Source of the DNA: an uncultured Eubacteriales bacterium
GTDB lineage: Bacteria; Bacillota; Clostridia; TANB77; CAG-508
Assembly (NCBI GenBank): GCA_905203305.1
Contig: CAJKVH010000003.1
Location: 1-64,000 of the forward strand
Reading direction: 5' to 3'
Length of the DNA: 64,000 bases
Part shown: piece after piece, positions 63,269-64,000 of the stretch
Layout of the letters: each line of letters starts with the position of its first letter
Numbering within the stretch: the stretch's first letter is position 1
Made by a program: the position numbers and the translations under genes
The notes under the pieces: generated by a model
The model's database searches: none
What the model saw: only the letters and a program-made list of their open reading frames with translations
Told to the model about the DNA's origin: nothing

Positions 63269-63370
63269 CTATTAAAAAATAACTAAAACCTATAAATAAA
63301 GAGGCTTTAAACTTTACAAAACTAGAAAAAATAGATATAATAATCATATTAAAAAGAAAGGTGAAAAAAT

Positions 63371-64000
63371 ATGAAATTAATATCATGGAATGTAAATGGA
63401 ATAAGAGCATGTTTAAAAAAAGGTTTTGAAGAATACTTCAAAAATGAAGATGCAGACATATTTTGTTTGCAAGAAACAAAAATGCAAATAATTGAAGGAG
63501 AAGAAACAAAAGAAATAAGGGAAATATTAGATTTACCAATATTTAAAGATTATCACTGCTATTGGAATAGTGCCGAAAAGAAAGGATATTCTGGAACAGC
63601 AATATTTACAAAAAAAGAACCAATAAATATAAGTTATGGAATAGATATACCAGAACATGATAAAGAAGGAAGAGTAATAACATTAGAATTTGATAAATTT
63701 TACATGGTTAACATATACACACCAAATTCCAAAAGAGAGCTCGAAAGATTACGGATATAGACAAATATGGGAAGATGAAATAAGAAAATATTTATTAAGT
63801 TTAAAAAAGAAAAAGCCAGTTATTATGTGTGGAGACCTAAATGTAGCACATAAAGAAATAGACTTAAAAAATCCAAAAACAAATAGAAGAAATGCAGGGT
63901 TTACAGATGAAGAAAGAGAAAAAATGACAGTACTTTTAGATGCAGGGTTTATAGATTCATTTAGATATTTATATCCGGATAAAATAGATTGCTATAGTTG
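63371..64000 (+). CDS. Exodeoxyribonuclease III, 5' part, needing a +1 shift at CGG
   Basis: An ExoIII/AP endonuclease for abasic-site repair. MKLISWNVNGIRACLKKGF starts the fold; FCLQETKMQ has the metal Glu, and then KGYSGTAIF, EGRVITLEFDKFYMVN and IYTPNSKRELERL follow. An in-frame CGG at 63752 and a stop two codons later interrupt it. Skipping the C gives GYRQIWEDEIRKYL, then KKPVIMCGDLNVAHKEIDL with the catalytic Asp and Asn, and NAGFTDEEREKM. The gene runs beyond the window. AAAGGTG site. Confidence 0.87.
63752..63755 (+). other. CGG-A apparent +1 shift site 6 (exodeoxyribonuclease III)
   Basis: Context AGA TTA CGG ATA TAG. Skipping C gives TTA GGA TAT AGA CAA (Leu-Gly-Tyr-Arg-Gln), matching the family. 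Confidence 0.78.

Noticed and set aside
12191..63755. CGG reassigned to another amino acid (as reported for some bacteria, e.g. Trp or Gln)
   Set aside because: At the six sites any one-for-one reading of CGG keeps the wrong frame and soon meets a stop or nonsense sequence; only a one-base shift restores the proteins. In the sigma factor, Arg fits the conserved position.

Overview
The window is about 64 kb of an AT-rich, low-GC Gram-positive chromosome, most likely an uncultured member of the Clostridia. Support for this comes from near-exclusive AGA arginine codons, strong AGGAGG-type ribosome sites, TTGACA-17-TATAAT promoters, and the gene set: mreBCD-mrdA-minC with radC and a DUF4321 gene, MecA, YabE-like 3D protein, AdhE, PcrA, YitT, WG-repeat proteins and SpaA/Cna-B surface proteins. 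The standard code is used, with TAA/TAG as the usual stops. || Layout: 1-4.6 kb holds a tRNA-Pro end, a radical-SAM gene, a small GIY-YIG/HAD/DUF402 operon and a GH13 glycosidase, mostly on the minus strand. 4.6-9 kb holds a TetR-YhgE/Pip pair, a Bax-inhibitor-1 protein and MecA. 9.1-15.4 kb is the cell-shape and wall operon (DUF4321, radC, mreB, mreC, mreD, PBP2, minC), followed by three convergent small unknown genes. 16.4-36.4 kb is a tandem pair of two-gene surface-protein operons; the first genes of the two pairs share a 1,877-bp block that is identical except for one base seen. 36.5-44.1 kb has WG-repeat proteins, a patatin, a cysteine desulfurase, YitT and three copies of a palindromic repeat. 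44.1-46.5 kb has acpS, a TatD hydrolase and a YqeY protein. 46.47-52.80 kb is a roughly 6.3-kb serine-recombinase element inserted inside a ZIP metal-transporter gene. 53-64 kb has a sigma factor, pcrA, an M23 peptidase, rdgB, adhE, a tiny membrane peptide, a YabE-like protein and the start of exodeoxyribonuclease III. || Main observation: four otherwise well-preserved genes (mreD, the cysteine desulfurase, the ZIP transporter and exodeoxyribonuclease III) are broken by six frame shifts in total. All six are the same event: an in-frame CGG followed by A, where skipping the C and reading GGA (Gly) restores the family sequence. In the strongly AT-rich host-like genes I found no other in-frame CGG. 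In-frame CGG read as Arg occurs only in five genes, four of them clearly different in composition (radical SAM, GH13, the unknown gene at 48.4 kb, the small membrane protein at 62.8 kb) and one sigma factor. This suggests either recoding (+1 frameshifting at CGG-A) or a highly specific insertion or sequencing process, and the two can be told apart.
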